Below are positions 7,015 through 13,978 of a DNA stretch of 13,978 bases, one piece after another (position 1 is the first letter of the stretch; each line of letters starts with the position of its first letter). Both the position numbers and the translations under genes were made by a program. The notes beneath the pieces were generated by a model that worked only from the letters and a program-made list of their open reading frames with translations, did not search any database and was not told the DNA's origin. The stretch spans positions 1 through 13,978 of the forward strand of contig NZ_CAMLIX010000135.1 of assembly GCF_946479975.1 (NCBI RefSeq), read 5' to 3'. Source of the stretch: an uncultured Flavobacterium sp. (GTDB taxonomy: Bacteria > Bacteroidota > Bacteroidia > Flavobacteriales > Flavobacteriaceae).

Positions 7015-7335
7015 ATTAAAATATGTAATTAAGTTATTAGAATTTATATTTCTGTTTTTATTACGTAAAATTAATTCAAAAAATTATTTGTAAAAACGGT
7101 TTAACGCTCTTTAACAATGATTAACATTTCCTTAATTATTAGTTCGTACTTTTGTGCTTAAAAACGCATAATTACGCAGTTGCAATTTCATAAAGCAAAA
7201 AGTATTTAGTAATATTTTAAGAGTATTATCTCTTTTATAATTCAACTTTTGCATATTTACTGCTTATAATTTATAAATTTAAGATAGTAATTCTGCTTTT
7301 TTTGACTTTAAAAAATAAACAAAATCAATTATTAG
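7015..7335. other. Divergent intergenic region between degP and the GNAT gene
   Basis: 321 bases of A+T-rich DNA. The only strong signal is a plus-strand TAnnTTTG box at 7147-7154. A nine-base minus-strand variant (TACTTTTTG, complement of 7195-7203) could serve degP but has one extra base and would give a leader of over 150 bases. GCAAAAAGT (7195-7203) and ACTTTTGC (7246-7253) form a loose inverted repeat. I see no gene here. Confidence 0.5.
7147..7154 (+). promoter_or_regulatory. Candidate promoter -7 box upstream of the GNAT-mltG unit
   Basis: TACTTTTG matches TAnnTTTG exactly and is followed by TGC, as often seen in Flavobacterium. It lies 182 bases before the GNAT start, so it implies a leader of about 175 bases or a small unannotated transcript. 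No clear -33 box. Confidence 0.45.
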
Positions 7336-7869
7336 ATGATAACATTAAAAGGGGAATCGATTTATTTGCGGGCGCTCGAACCACAAGATTTGGAGTTTAT
7401 CTATGCAATCGAAAATGATCAGAATATTTGGGAAGTCAGCAATACTCAAACTCCGTATAGTCGTTTTTTAATTAAACAATATTTAGAAAATGCCCATCAG
7501 GATATTTATGAGGCAAAACAACTTCGTTTAGCAATCTGTCAGGATGAAGACTTTCCAGCTCTCGGATTGATTGATTTATTTGATTTTGATCCAAGAAATA
7601 ATCGAGCAGGTGTAGGTATTGTAATTCAGAAAGATGAAAATAAGGGGCAAAATATTGGTTCTGAGGCTTTAGAGCTTTTAATTAAATATGCTTTTTACAA
7701 TTTAAATCTTCATCAGCTTTACGCAAATATAGGTGTAGAAAATGCAGCTAGTATTGCACTTTTTACTAAATTTGGTTTTGAGAAAATTGGAATAAAAAAA
7801 GATTGGATTCTGATTCACAATAAATACCACGATGAAGCAGTTTTCCAACTAATTAATAAACAAATTTAA
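7336..7869 (+). CDS. GNAT-family N-acetyltransferase, SpeG/RimL-like
   Basis: A 177-residue acetyl-CoA-dependent acetyltransferase filling the whole length of a single GNAT domain. It begins LKGESIYLRALEPQDLEF, as SpeG- and RimJ/RimL-like enzymes do. The acetyl-CoA loop is at about 103-110 (KGQNIGSE), followed by LNLHQLYANIGVENAASIALFTKFGFEKIG (about 123-152), typical of the C-terminal half of this group. SpeG acetylates spermidine; RimL-like enzymes acetylate protein N-termini. The similarity pattern favours SpeG, but the substrate cannot be fixed from sequence. It ends 10 bases before mltG with no terminator between, so the two are probably co-transcribed. Confidence 0.85.
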   Translation: MITLKGESIYLRALEPQDLEFIYAIENDQNIWEVSNTQTPYSRFLIKQYLENAHQDIYEAKQLRLAICQDEDFPALGLIDLFDFDPRNNRAGVGIVIQKDENKGQNIGSEALELLIKYAFYNLNLHQLYANIGVENAASIALFTKFGFEKIGIKKDWILIHNKYHDEAVFQLINKQI

Positions 7870-7879
7870 ATTTTAAGCT

Positions 7880-8920
7880 TTGAGTCTAAAGAAAATTATC
7901 ACGATAAGTGCCGTAGCCGTAATTTCAGTTTTATTGATTTATGGTTTTATTTTAATCAGTAAAATTTTTAGTTCGAATACCAAATTCGAAGAAAAAGAAT
8001 TATATGTATATGTGCCAACAGATGCTACTTACGCAGATGTAAAAAAGATATTAACTCCATATGTAAAAAACTTTGAAGATTTTGAAATGGTTGCAGAAAA
8101 GAGAGATTATCCTCAAAATGTAAAATCAGGTCGTTTTCTTTTAAAGAAAGATATGAATAATATCGACTTAGTTCGTGCAATGCGTTCAAACATTCCAGTT
8201 AAATTGGTTTTTAACAATCAAGAACGTTTAGAAAATTTTGCTGGAAAAATTGGTAAAGAAATTGAAGCAGACAGCTTGTCTTTAGTAAAAGCGATTAGAA
8301 ATCCTGAATTTTTAGCAGCCAACGGATTTAATGAAGAAAATGTTTTTGCGATGTTTATTCCGAATACCTATGAAATTTATTGGAATACTTCTGCAGAAAA
8401 ATTCCGTGATAAAATGATCAAGGAATATCATAATTTCTGGACAGATGAGAGAATTGCTAAAGCTAAGGCACAAGGTTTGACTCCAGTTCAAGCTACAATT
8501 TTAGCTTCAATAGTTCATAAAGAGTCGGTTAAAAAAGACGAAAGACCTCGTATTGCCGGAGTTTATTTAAATCGTTTACGTTTAGAAATGCCTTTACAAG
8601 CAGATCCAACTGTTATTTATTCTTTAAAACTTCGTGACAATAATTTTGATCAAGTTATAAAAAGAGTTTTTTATAACGATTTGGTTATGAGATCTCCATA
8701 TAATACTTATGTAAATAAAGGACTTCCTCCTGGACCAATTGCAATGCCTGATATTACAGCTTTAGAAGCTGTTTTAAATCCAGAGAAAAACGATTATATC
8801 TATTTCTGCGCAAGCGTTGAGCGTTTTGGTTATCACGAGTTTGCAGCAACTTTAGCAGAGCATAATGTAAATGCAAAAAAGTACTCGGACTGGATCGCAA
8901 GTCAAGGCGTAACGAGATAA
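7880..8920 (+). CDS. mltG: Endolytic peptidoglycan transglycosylase MltG (YceG-like)
   Basis: Inner-membrane lytic transglycosylase that cuts nascent glycan strands and is thought to set their length. 346 residues: one N-terminal membrane helix (about 6-30), then a periplasmic YceG domain. The catalytic Glu is E215 in ASIVHKES, and the adjacent family block VYLNRLRLEMPLQADPTVIY and YNTYVNKGLPPGPIAMP are present. The start is TTG at 7880. The next in-frame ATG (codon 70) falls beyond the membrane helix and would remove it, so TTG is required. It follows the GNAT gene by 10 bases and is closed by a strong terminator. Confidence 0.95.
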   Translation: MSLKKIITISAVAVISVLLIYGFILISKIFSSNTKFEEKELYVYVPTDATYADVKKILTPYVKNFEDFEMVAEKRDYPQNVKSGRFLLKKDMNNIDLVRAMRSNIPVKLVFNNQERLENFAGKIGKEIEADSLSLVKAIRNPEFLAANGFNEENVFAMFIPNTYEIYWNTSAEKFRDKMIKEYHNFWTDERIAKAKAQGLTPVQATILASIVHKESVKKDERPRIAGVYLNRLRLEMPLQADPTVIYSLKLRDNNFDQVIKRVFYNDLVMRSPYNTYVNKGLPPGPIAMPDITALEAVLNPEKNDYIYFCASVERFGYHEFAATLAEHNVNAKKYSDWIASQGVTR

Positions 8921-8946
8921 GATACTTTTAAAATAGAAAACGAAAG

Positions 8947-8975
8947 AAACCGAAGTTCAATGCTTCGGTTTTTTT
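8947..8975 (+). terminator. Intrinsic terminator of the GNAT-mltG unit
   Basis: A perfect 9-bp stem (8947-8955 with 8963-8971) around a 7-base loop, with a run of seven T bases to 8975. It begins 26 bases after the mltG stop. Confidence 0.9.
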
Positions 8976-9347
8976 GTATTTATAATTTAATTAGAAAATA
9001 TTTTTACGGCTGGAATTATCGAATTATCATTTTGACCCTTTTTTGATTTGTTTCTTTTAAATATTTACTCAATTTTTAATCTAAAATCTTATAAAATTTA
9101 AAAACTGATTTTCAAAATTGGCATAAAAACTCATATTTTATTGTAGTCTTTTTCTTTCTTTTTTAATGATTTTACTTAAAATTAATATAAAATTGACTTT
9201 TTTTCGACCTTAAATTTTCATTTTCTAGGTTAAAAAATAGTTACCAAAATCTTTCGGAATCTATTAGTATTGTTGGGATGAAAGCAAATCTTTACGTTTT
9301 GTAAAAAATGTTAAAATGCTGGTTTTAAGCATATTTTAAAAATGTCT
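8976..9347. other. Long A+T-rich intergenic stretch with no gene
   Basis: About 370 bases of very A+T-rich DNA between the mltG terminator and the next promoter. T-runs and A-runs abound and stops are frequent in all frames I checked. A slightly richer patch lies at about 9241-9290. I see no convincing gene, RNA or repeat. Confidence 0.5.
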
Positions 9348-9355
9348 TATCTTTG
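9348..9355 (+). promoter_or_regulatory. Promoter -7 box of the lysozyme-like gene
   Basis: TATCTTTG followed by CAGC is the textbook Flavobacterium -7 element (TAnnTTTG). It lies 49 bases before the ATG, giving a leader of about 40-45 bases. No clear -33 TTG box is seen. Confidence 0.65.
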
Positions 9356-9404
9356 CAGCGTAGAAATTTCAAGAGGGTGACAGCGTTTTGAAGAAAAACA
9401 ATTT

Positions 9405-10043
9405 ATGATAAAGAAATGGTATTTTTATGCGAGTTTAGTCGTTATTATTACATTTTTAAGTTTGGGATTTATTCCCAATAAAACGGAAACCAAACCTTGG
9501 TTTTTAATTGAAAAAACAGATGGATCAGAATATATTTTTCCATCAAAAGAAAAGGATGATTATCCTAAGGCCAATGTCCCATTCACTGGCAATCATCTAA
9601 TAGGATTTAAAGAAGCAGTTGCTTTTAAAGAATCACAAGGGAAATACAGACTAGTAAATTCTCTTGGTTATATGGGTAAATATCAATTTGGTTCTAAAGC
9701 TTTAAGAGCAATTGGAATTAATGATAACAAAGCCTTTTTAAAAGATCCTGCTCTACAAGAAAAAGCATTTATGGCTTTGTTAGCCAAAAACAAATGGATT
9801 TTACGTAACGAAATCGAAAGATTCGACGGTAAAATCATAAGTGGTATTGCAATTACCGAATCTGGAATTTTAGCTGCAGCACATTTAGGTGGTGCGGGTT
9901 CTGTAAAGAATTTTTTCAAGAATAAAGGAAGCAGACATTTTAGAGATGCTTTTGGAACTTCTTTGAGAAGCTATATGAAAGATTTTGCGGGTTATGATCT
10001 CTCTTTTATAGAAGCAGATAATAACGCGACAGTTAACGACTAA
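9405..10043 (+). CDS. Small membrane-anchored lysozyme/transglycosylase-like protein
   Basis: A 212-residue protein with a single N-terminal hydrophobic segment (about 5-23), so exported or anchored in the inner membrane. Residues about 64-195 look like a lysozyme-fold domain: FKESQGKY with candidate catalytic E76, then NSLGYMGKYQFGSKALRAIG (85-104), as in lytic transglycosylase-like and tail-lysozyme-like proteins, and later AITESGILAAAHLGGAGSV. I recall close Flavobacterium relatives labelled peptidoglycan-binding LysM protein, but this copy shows no LysM repeat. Likely role: peptidoglycan cleavage or binding, in keeping with mltG just upstream. It has its own promoter and shares a terminator with the converging mutB. 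Activity is inferred only. Confidence 0.7.
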   Translation: MIKKWYFYASLVVIITFLSLGFIPNKTETKPWFLIEKTDGSEYIFPSKEKDDYPKANVPFTGNHLIGFKEAVAFKESQGKYRLVNSLGYMGKYQFGSKALRAIGINDNKAFLKDPALQEKAFMALLAKNKWILRNEIERFDGKIISGIAITESGILAAAHLGGAGSVKNFFKNKGSRHFRDAFGTSLRSYMKDFAGYDLSFIEADNNATVND

Positions 10044-10045
10044 AT

Positions 10046-10083
10046 GAAAAAAGAAAATCCCTCTAAGGGATTTTTCTTTTTTT
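10046..10083. terminator. Bidirectional terminator between the lysozyme-like gene and mutB
   Basis: A 9-bp stem (10054-10062 with 10066-10074) extends through flanking A-rich and T-rich arms with one bulged base. A-runs on the left and T-runs on the right give U-tracts in both directions. The T-tract runs into the mutB stop codon (10082-10084), so the hairpin serves both converging genes. Confidence 0.8.
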
Positions 10084-12214
10084 AATCTATTAAGGCTTCT
10101 AAGATTTTGATAGCCGTTTCACTTATTTTGGTTCCAGGACCAAAAACCGCAGATGCACCGGCATCAAATAAAAATTGATAATCTTGTGACGGAATTACAC
10201 CGCCCACAATTACCATTATATCATCTCGTCCGTGGTTTTTTAATTCCTCAATAACTTGTGGTACTAATGTTTTATGTCCTGCTGCTAATGATGAAACTCC
10301 CAAAATATGAACATCATTTTCGACAGCTTGTTTTGCAGCTTCGGCTGGAGTTTGAAATAATGGTCCAATATCTACATCAAAACCTACATCGGCATAACCT
10401 GTAGCCACAACTTTTGCTCCTCGATCGTGACCGTCTTGTCCCATTTTGGCAATCATAATTCTAGGACGTCTTCCTTCTTGTTTAGCAAAAACATCTGCTA
10501 GTTGTTTTGCCTTTTCAAAATTTTCGTCATTTTTTATTGCTGCACTATACACGCCGCTAAAAGATTTAATTTGTGCTTTAAAACGACCAAAAACAGTTTC
10601 CAAAGCAGTACTAATTTCGCCAAGTGTTGCTCTATTTCTAGACGCTTCAATTGCGATTTCTAATAAATTGCCTTTTCCTGTTTGTGCACAAAGGATTAAT
10701 TTTTCTAGTGAACTATTTACTTTTTCCGAATCTCGGGTTTGTTTTATTTCTTCCAGACGTTCGACTTGCTGTTTACGAACCAATTGGTTGTCAACATCCA
10801 AAATGTCTAAAGGATCTTCTTTTTCTAAACGGTATTTATTTACGCCAACAATAATATCTTGTCCGCTGTCGATACGAGCTTGTTTTCTTGCTGCAGCTTC
10901 TTCAATTCTAAGTTTCGGAATTCCAGCTTCAATGGCTTTTGTCATGCCGCCGAGTTCTTCTACTTCTTCGATTAATTTCCAAGTTTTTTCAACAATTTCG
11001 TTGGTCAGACTCTCAACATAATAACTTCCCGCCCAAGGATCGACTGTTTTAGTGATTTTGGTTTCTTCCTGAAGAAAAATTTGCGTGTTTCGGGCAATTC
11101 TCGCAGAGAAATCTGTTGGAAGCGCAATCGCTTCGTCTAAAGCATTGGTATGAAGAGATTGTGTTCCTCCAAAAACTGCGGCAGTAGCTTCAATGCAAGT
11201 TCGTGCCACATTATTAAAAGGATCTTGTTCTGTCAAACTCCATCCGCTGGTTTGGCAGTGCGTTCTTAAAGCTAGAGATTTATCACTTTTCGGATTAAAC
11301 TGTTGTAATAGTTTTGCCCAAATCATACGACCGGCTCTCATTTTGGCAATTTCCATAAAATGATTCATTCCGATTGCCCAGAAAAATGATAATCTCGGCG
11401 CAAATTCGTCAATCGTCATTCCTGTTGATAATCCGGTTCGAATGTATTCTAGACCGTCTGCTAAAGTGTAAGCTAATTCAATATCTGCCGTCGCACCCGC
11501 TTCTTGCATGTGATAACCAGAAATAGAGATTGAATTGAATTTTGGCATTTTCTTGCTTGTAAATTCAAATATATCTGCAATAATTTTCATTGAAGGATCT
11601 GGCGGATAGATATACGTATTTCGCACCATAAACTCCTTTAAAATATCATTTTGAATTGTTCCTGCTAATTTTTCTGGACTAACGCCTTGTTCTTCAGCCG
11701 CAACAATATAAAAAGCCATAATAGGTAAAACGGCACCGTTCATAGTCATGGAAACTGACATTTCATCTAACGGAATCTGATCGAAAAGCATTTTCATGTC
11801 TTCAACAGAATCAATGGCAACACCAGCTTTTCCAACATCTCCAACAACTCTTTCGTGATCTGAATCGTAACCTCGATGAGTAGGAAGATCAAACGCAATA
11901 GAAAGTCCTTTTTGACCTGCTGCTAAGTTTTTTCTATAAAAAGTATTACTTTCTTCTGCTGTAGAAAATCCTGCATATTGTCGAATAGTCCACGGGCGTC
12001 TTACGTACATTGTTGCGTAAGGTCCGCGTAAGTTGGGTGCAAAGCCTGCTCCGAAATCAAGAAATTCTAAATCTTCGATATCTTTCTCCGAATAGTTTCT
12101 TTTGATTTCAATTCCTTCAGCGGTCGTAAAGTTTTCGGTTAGGTTTTCTAATTCCTGAATTTCAACTTCTGATTTCTGACTTTGTAGCGTAATATGTTTA
12201 AGGTCTTTTCTCAA
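10082..12214 (-). CDS. mutB: Methylmalonyl-CoA mutase, large (catalytic) subunit
   Basis: Adenosylcobalamin-dependent enzyme interconverting (R)-methylmalonyl-CoA and succinyl-CoA; also named scpA. 710 residues, close to the known subunit. The N-terminal TIM-barrel has [21 protein letters not shown] and [10 protein letters not shown], with Y80, R198 and H235 matching the active-site Tyr89, Arg207 and His244 of the Propionibacterium enzyme. Tyr and Arg at those positions fit methylmalonyl- rather than isobutyryl-CoA mutase. The C-terminal cobalamin-binding domain (about 582-710) has the DxHxxG motif in GQDGHDRG with cobalt ligand H596. It is the last gene of a minus-strand operon after mutA and a 50-residue ORF, 32 bases from the latter. 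Confidence 0.97.
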   Translation of the reverse strand: MRKDLKHITLQSQKSEVEIQELENLTENFTTAEGIEIKRNYSEKDIEDLEFLDFGAGFAPNLRGPYATMYVRRPWTIRQYAGFSTAEESNTFYRKNLAAGQKGLSIAFDLPTHRGYDSDHERVVGDVGKAGVAIDSVEDMKMLFDQIPLDEMSVSMTMNGAVLPIMAFYIVAAEEQGVSPEKLAGTIQNDILKEFMVRNTYIYPPDPSMKIIADIFEFTSKKMPKFNSISISGYHMQEAGATADIELAYTLADGLEYIRTGLSTGMTIDEFAPRLSFFWAIGMNHFMEIAKMRAGRMIWAKLLQQFNPKSDKSLALRTHCQTSGWSLTEQDPFNNVARTCIEATAAVFGGTQSLHTNALDEAIALPTDFSARIARNTQIFLQEETKITKTVDPWAGSYYVESLTNEIVEKTWKLIEEVEELGGMTKAIEAGIPKLRIEEAAARKQARIDSGQDIIVGVNKYRLEKEDPLDILDVDNQLVRKQQVERLEEIKQTRDSEKVNSSLEKLILCAQTGKGNLLEIAIEASRNRATLGEISTALETVFGRFKAQIKSFSGVYSAAIKNDENFEKAKQLADVFAKQEGRRPRIMIAKMGQDGHDRGAKVVATGYADVGFDVDIGPLFQTPAEAAKQAVENDVHILGVSSLAAGHKTLVPQVIEELKNHGRDDIMVIVGGVIPSQDYQFLFDAGASAVFGPGTKISETAIKILEALID

Positions 12215-12246
12215 TTGTAAATATTATTTTTAAAAGAATAGCTATT

Positions 12247-12399
12247 TTATAGTTCATTTTCAATTTCCTTTAAAAAATCATAAATGTCAGTGACATCGTT
12301 GGGATTTTTTAAATAATCTTCTGTTCTTTTTCTAACCTCATTAATTTGCCATTGTTCAATTTCTGATTCGGCATTTTCAGGCGATAAAATAGTTTTCAT
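12247..12399 (-). CDS. Hypothetical 50-residue protein inside the mutA-mutB operon
   Basis: A complete small ORF from ATG (12397-12399) to TAA (12247-12249), filling most of the 208-base gap between mutA and mutB. It starts 23 bases after the mutA stop and ends 32 bases before the mutB start, so it sits in the operon like a real gene. The protein is acidic and helical in look: SPENAESEIEQWQ, EVRKRTEDYLKNP, then DFLKEIENEL. The W..EV..R...Y..NP pattern recalls the C-terminal half of small 'addiction module component' antitoxins, but it is short and no toxin gene is adjacent. No membrane segment or cysteine is present. Function unknown; coding status is likely but not proven. Confidence 0.6.
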   Translation of the reverse strand: MKTILSPENAESEIEQWQINEVRKRTEDYLKNPNDVTDIYDFLKEIENEL

Positions 12400-12422
12400 T
12401 ATAAATTCTTATATATTTAATT

Positions 12423-13787
12423 CTATTCCAATTCTAATCTTTCCTGTTCCATTTTCTCTGCCAATCTTTTTTCGATTATTGGCGTAATTAATGTTTTTCT
12501 TGGTTTGATTTTTACAAAAGGAAATAATTCTAAATCGTGTTTCATTCTGTCTTCTTTGTTTGGATATTTATTGGTACCTAGCAAAATTTCTTTTTTAGAA
12601 TCGAATAATTCTTGCTCTTTATTGGCACTTTCCTGAATTTTCTTTTTGATTGTTCCATCGTTTAGAAGCTTCAAAAATCCTCCATTAGCTTCAATATCTT
12701 TAAATAAAGCGAGACTTTTTTCAGCAAGTTGCATCGTTAAACTTTCAATGTAATAACTTCCGTCAGCTGGGTTGTTTACTTTGTCAAAATAGCTTTCGTG
12801 TTTTAAAATTAAAAGCTGATTTCTGGCAATTCGATCACCAAATTCATTGTCTTTATGGTATAAAGCATCATAAGGTAAATTGGCAATGGCATCTGCGCCA
12901 CCCAAAATTGCCGACATACATTCAGTCGTTGTACGTAGCATATTAACATTGTAATCGTAAATAGTTTTGTTTCGTTTTGTTGGCGTGACCAAAAAATGAC
13001 ATTTTATTTTTGAATTGTATTCTTTCGCAATTAAATCAAAAAGCATTCGAAGTGCGCGCAGTTTAGCAATTTCGAAGAAATAATTTGTTCCAACGGATAT
13101 TTGAAAAACAATTGGTTTCTCAAAATCTGATAAACGATTTAAATATTCGTTTGCGTGTGCTAAACTATACGCGATTTGTTGTATAATATTTGCTCCGGAA
13201 TTTTGGTATAAACCTAAGTCTACACTTAATAGATTTAAATTGGTTGTGTTTTTAAAGAGCAGATTTAAAGTTTCGAAGTTGTTTTTCTCCGAAGTTGTAA
13301 ACCAATTTCCATCTCTTGCTAATTGTCCGATTGGATCAAAATTGCAATAGAAATTCGCTTTTTTCTGAATCGAAATCGTATCTAATGTTTTAACGAAATC
13401 GATTGAGATAAAATTGAAATTAAAGTAAACTGTTTTGTTTTCTAAAGGAAGATTCTCTAGTAATTTTTGAATGTCAATTTTATCATTTTGAATGGTAAAA
13501 CGAAGACTTTCTGCACCTCTTTCTAAAGTATTTAAAGCTCTTTCGATAGATTTATCTAAATCGAAAACAAAAATATTTTGGCAGATTTTAAAATCTGAGG
13601 CTTGTGTATTTACATTTGCCGCCTTTGTGAATTCGTCGCTGTGATAAAAAGGTTTTACCTGAATATCTTCGGGAGAATTCCAAATAACAGTTTTATTGTA
13701 TTCGGCTCCATCTAATTCAAACTGAATTTTTTGTTTCCATTGTTTGGATGAAATCGGGTTAAAATCTTCGAATAGGTTTGCAGCCAT
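12423..13787 (-). CDS. mutA: Methylmalonyl-CoA mutase, small subunit (short form)
   Basis: Non-catalytic partner of MutB in the heterodimeric mutase. 454 residues from the preferred ATG at 13787 (MAANLFEDFNPISSKQWKQ), 16 bases after the ftsB stop. An upstream ATG at 13835 would add 16 Lys/Asn-rich residues and overlap ftsB by 32 bases, so I do not favour it. The TIM-barrel core is recognisable from LRALRMLFDL, TTECMSAILGGADAI, ARNQLLILKHESYFDKVNNPADGSYYIESLT and LLGTNKYPN, which parallel MutB. It stops near the end of the barrel, so it lacks the degenerate cobalamin-binding-like domain of the ~640-residue Propionibacterium MutA. A short form is, as I recall, normal in Flavobacteriaceae. Operon order: ftsB-like, mutA, small ORF, mutB. 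Confidence 0.92.
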   Translation of the reverse strand: MAANLFEDFNPISSKQWKQKIQFELDGAEYNKTVIWNSPEDIQVKPFYHSDEFTKAANVNTQASDFKICQNIFVFDLDKSIERALNTLERGAESLRFTIQNDKIDIQKLLENLPLENKTVYFNFNFISIDFVKTLDTISIQKKANFYCNFDPIGQLARDGNWFTTSEKNNFETLNLLFKNTTNLNLLSVDLGLYQNSGANIIQQIAYSLAHANEYLNRLSDFEKPIVFQISVGTNYFFEIAKLRALRMLFDLIAKEYNSKIKCHFLVTPTKRNKTIYDYNVNMLRTTTECMSAILGGADAIANLPYDALYHKDNEFGDRIARNQLLILKHESYFDKVNNPADGSYYIESLTMQLAEKSLALFKDIEANGGFLKLLNDGTIKKKIQESANKEQELFDSKKEILLGTNKYPNKEDRMKHDLELFPFVKIKPRKTLITPIIEKRLAEKMEQERLELE

Positions 13788-13803
13788 TTGGTTTTTTTCT
13801 GAA

Positions 13804-13978
13804 TTATTCTTTTTCTTGAACAGTGTCTCCTTCAAAATGAATGATGTAAATATCTTCGCTGTCTTTTTTCATAAAATACTTTTCGCGAGCATATTTTTCT
13901 ATCTGTTCAGGATTTTTAAGTTGTTTGATCTGTTCCTGATCTTTTTTTATTTCGTCCTGATAGTATTTTTTATTGTCT
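13804..13978 (-). CDS. FtsB/DivIC-like septum formation initiator (C-terminal part)
   Basis: The last 57 residues of a small division protein; the start lies beyond the right edge. The minus-strand frame runs from the edge to a TAA at 13804-13806. A charged helical stretch (QDEIKKDQEQIKQL) leads into NPEQIEKYAREKYFMKK, the conserved end of the FtsB/DivIC coiled coil, then DIYIIHF. Family members have one membrane helix and a periplasmic coiled coil that joins the division complex with FtsL and FtsQ/DivIB. It lies 16 bases upstream of the preferred mutA start and no terminator separates them, so it appears to head this operon or belong to a longer one. Confidence 0.85.
   Translation of the reverse strand, partial: DNKKYYQDEIKKDQEQIKQLKNPEQIEKYAREKYFMKKDSEDIYIIHFEGDTVQEKE

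Noticed and set aside
7195..7203. Minus-strand TACTTTTTG as the degP promoter
   Set aside because: It is one base longer than TAnnTTTG and over 180 bases from the degP start; too weak to annotate as a promoter.
10446..11021. 191-codon plus-strand open frame opposite mutB
   Set aside because: It is antisense to a highly conserved coding region. The Ser/Phe/Leu-rich translation is what the complement of Glu/Lys-rich codons gives.
12215..12422. A toxin-antitoxin pair between mutA and mutB
   Set aside because: Only one small ORF fits in the gap. The genes on both sides are mutase subunits, so no toxin partner is present.
1..13978. CRISPR arrays, insertion sequences, integrase or attachment sites
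   Set aside because: No regularly spaced repeats, transposase or integrase motifs, or flanking target duplications were seen on either strand.

Overview
The window looks like core chromosome of a Flavobacterium-type bacterium (Bacteroidetes, Flavobacteriaceae). The evidence is the high A+T content, the TAnnTTTG promoter boxes typical of this phylum, the absence of clear Shine-Dalgarno sequences, and the gene families: a PafA-type phosphatase, a long-form GAPDH of about 480 residues, and a methylmalonyl-CoA mutase with a short small subunit. I see no mobile element, CRISPR array, phage gene or defence locus, and no obviously new multi-gene system. The points worth a second look are small ones inside and between ordinary genes.

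Layout. Bases 1-48 are the 3' end of a 5S rRNA, closed by a strong hairpin terminator and followed by an unusually G+C-rich, possibly structured trailer (about 100-246). Then come a secreted PafA-like alkaline phosphatase (+), and alanine dehydrogenase (-) diverging from an Lrp/AsnC regulator (+). Their shared intergenic region holds a near-perfect Lrp-type operator and a second dyad on the ald promoter. Next are a long-form glyceraldehyde-3-phosphate dehydrogenase (-) and a periplasmic DegP/HtrA-like protease (-), separated by a hairpin terminator and a GACTG-rich repeat. A two-gene plus-strand unit follows: a SpeG-like GNAT acetyltransferase and the endolytic transglycosylase MltG, which starts with TTG. 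A small membrane-anchored lysozyme-like protein has its own textbook promoter. The right end is a minus-strand operon: ftsB/divIC-like (cut by the window edge), mutA, a 50-residue small ORF, and mutB.

Functional themes. Alanine dehydrogenase with its adjacent Lrp-type regulator forms an alanine-use module. GAPDH (triose phosphate metabolism) and methylmalonyl-CoA mutase (succinyl-CoA/methylmalonyl-CoA interconversion) are central metabolism. DegP, MltG, the lysozyme-like protein and FtsB/DivIC serve the cell envelope and division. Converging genes are separated by hairpin terminators, several apparently bidirectional. The best leads are the Lrp-box between ald and lrp, the unannotated small ORF inside the mutA-mutB operon, the N-terminal extension of GAPDH, and the rRNA trailer.
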